Shown here: in pieces, positions 7,938 through 8,357 of the stretch
How the letters are laid out: each line of letters begins with the position of its first letter
How positions within the stretch are numbered: the stretch's first letter is position 1
NCBI GenBank assembly: GCA_035576205.1
Contig: DATLWR010000171.1
Coordinates: 1-8,357, forward strand
Reading direction: 5' to 3'
Length of the DNA: 8,357 nucleotides
DNA from: DATLWR01 sp035576205
Lineage (GTDB): Bacteria; Pseudomonadota; Zetaproteobacteria; Mariprofundales; Mariprofundaceae
Program-made: the position numbers and the translations under genes
Notes under the pieces: generated by a model
The model's database searches: none
The model's input: the letters and a program-made list of their open reading frames with translations, nothing else
What the model was told of the DNA's origin: nothing

Positions 7938-7970
7938 GGGGCAGCATGTTAGCCAGCCCGGATGGTTACG

Positions 7971-8357
7971 TCATGCCCGAATTGGGCGTATTTCTTCCCC
8001 ATGAATCAATATGATTTTTGAGGCCTTTCCACTTCCGGAGCCGCCCGGCAGGCAGGTGGAGAGATGCCGGTGCCAGCGCAGGTGCAGCTTTCGTCCGGGC
8101 ACGGCGGTGCGTCCGCTGCGCCGGTTCAGGCTGCTGGAGAGCAGCAGGCCGCCGGCGAGTTTCGCCAGTCGGCGGGTCTCGCGATCGGCATCGACACGCA
8201 CGGCGATTTTTCCCTGCCGGTAGCAGCAACGGGGCAGGCCCGGCACCGCCTGGAAGACGAGGGTAACGGGCCCGGGCCAGATCCCGCGGACCAGCTTGCG
8301 TAGTGTCGGTCGCACGCGGGTGGCAAGCCGCAGGGCGCGCCGTTCGCTATCGGCCAG
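7971..8357 (-). CDS. Divergent TsaC/YrdC/Sua5-family protein, C-terminal part
   Basis: The frame is open to the window edge, so the N-terminus lies outside; 128 residues are visible. WPGPVTLVF (27-35), KIAVRVDADRETRRLA (50-65) and LLLSSSLNRRSG (71-82) line up in order and spacing with WPGPVT, LAVRV and the STSAN-x-SG loop of TsaC/YrdC. The C-terminal GGSGSGKASKIILIHG aligns with the closing G...NPS-T/E-I segment. TsaC makes threonylcarbamoyl-AMP from threonine, bicarbonate and ATP for tRNA t6A. Departures are STSAN to SSSLN, with Ser and Asn kept but Ala to Leu, and the usual Pro-Ser near the end is Ala-Ser. The piece after the loop is very basic. The KxR catalytic motif expected upstream is not visible, so activity cannot be judged. 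It is probably co-transcribed with ccsB, 33 bases downstream. Confidence 0.78.
   Translation of the reverse strand: MADSERRALRLATRVRPTLRKLVRGIWPGPVTLVFQAVPGLPRCCYRQGKIAVRVDADRETRRLAKLAGGLLLSSSLNRRSGRTAVPGRKLHLRWHRHLSTCLPGGSGSGKASKIILIHGEEIRPIRA

Overview
The window is a GC-rich, gene-dense stretch of bacterial chromosome. NtrB/NtrC, a LMW phosphatase of the VPDPYYGG type, and a two-gene System II (ResB/CcsA) cytochrome c assembly pathway together suggest a proteobacterium of a lineage that uses System II (for example beta, zeta or some gamma or delta groups). The sequence alone does not fix the class. I see no tRNA, rRNA, CRISPR array, insertion sequence or other sign of mobile DNA, and codon and base character look uniform throughout.

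Layout. (1) 1-2117, plus strand: the 3' part of an NtrB-type sensor kinase, with its stop overlapping the start of a complete NtrC-type sigma-54 activator; this is the nitrogen two-component pair. (2) 2157-4196, minus strand: a tightly packed operon galU > tsaB > low-molecular-weight tyrosine phosphatase, whose genes overlap by 4 and 8 bases. It converges on ntrC across a 39-base gap that holds a perfect 9-bp hairpin. (3) 4197-4380: a 184-base divergent intergenic region with a 6-bp inverted repeat and a strong ribosome binding site at its right end. (4) 4381-4902, plus strand: a small secreted protein of unknown function with PepSY-like character. (5) 4940-4966: a bidirectional intrinsic terminator. 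(6) 4985-7937, minus strand: ccsB(resB) > ccsA(resC), the haem export and cytochrome c assembly machinery. (7) 7971-8357, minus strand: the C-terminal part of a divergent TsaC/YrdC/Sua5-family protein, 33 bases upstream of ccsB and probably co-transcribed with it.

Functional themes are nitrogen-status control of sigma-54 promoters, UDP-glucose supply, tRNA t6A modification (TsaB, and a TsaC-like paralogue in a different operon), protein-tyrosine dephosphorylation, and periplasmic cytochrome c biogenesis. This is mostly ordinary core chromosome. I did not find a convincing new system. The points most worth a second look are the divergent TsaC-like protein tied to the ccsBA operon, the secreted PepSY-like protein with its intergenic inverted repeat, and small motif departures in the NtrB/NtrC pair.
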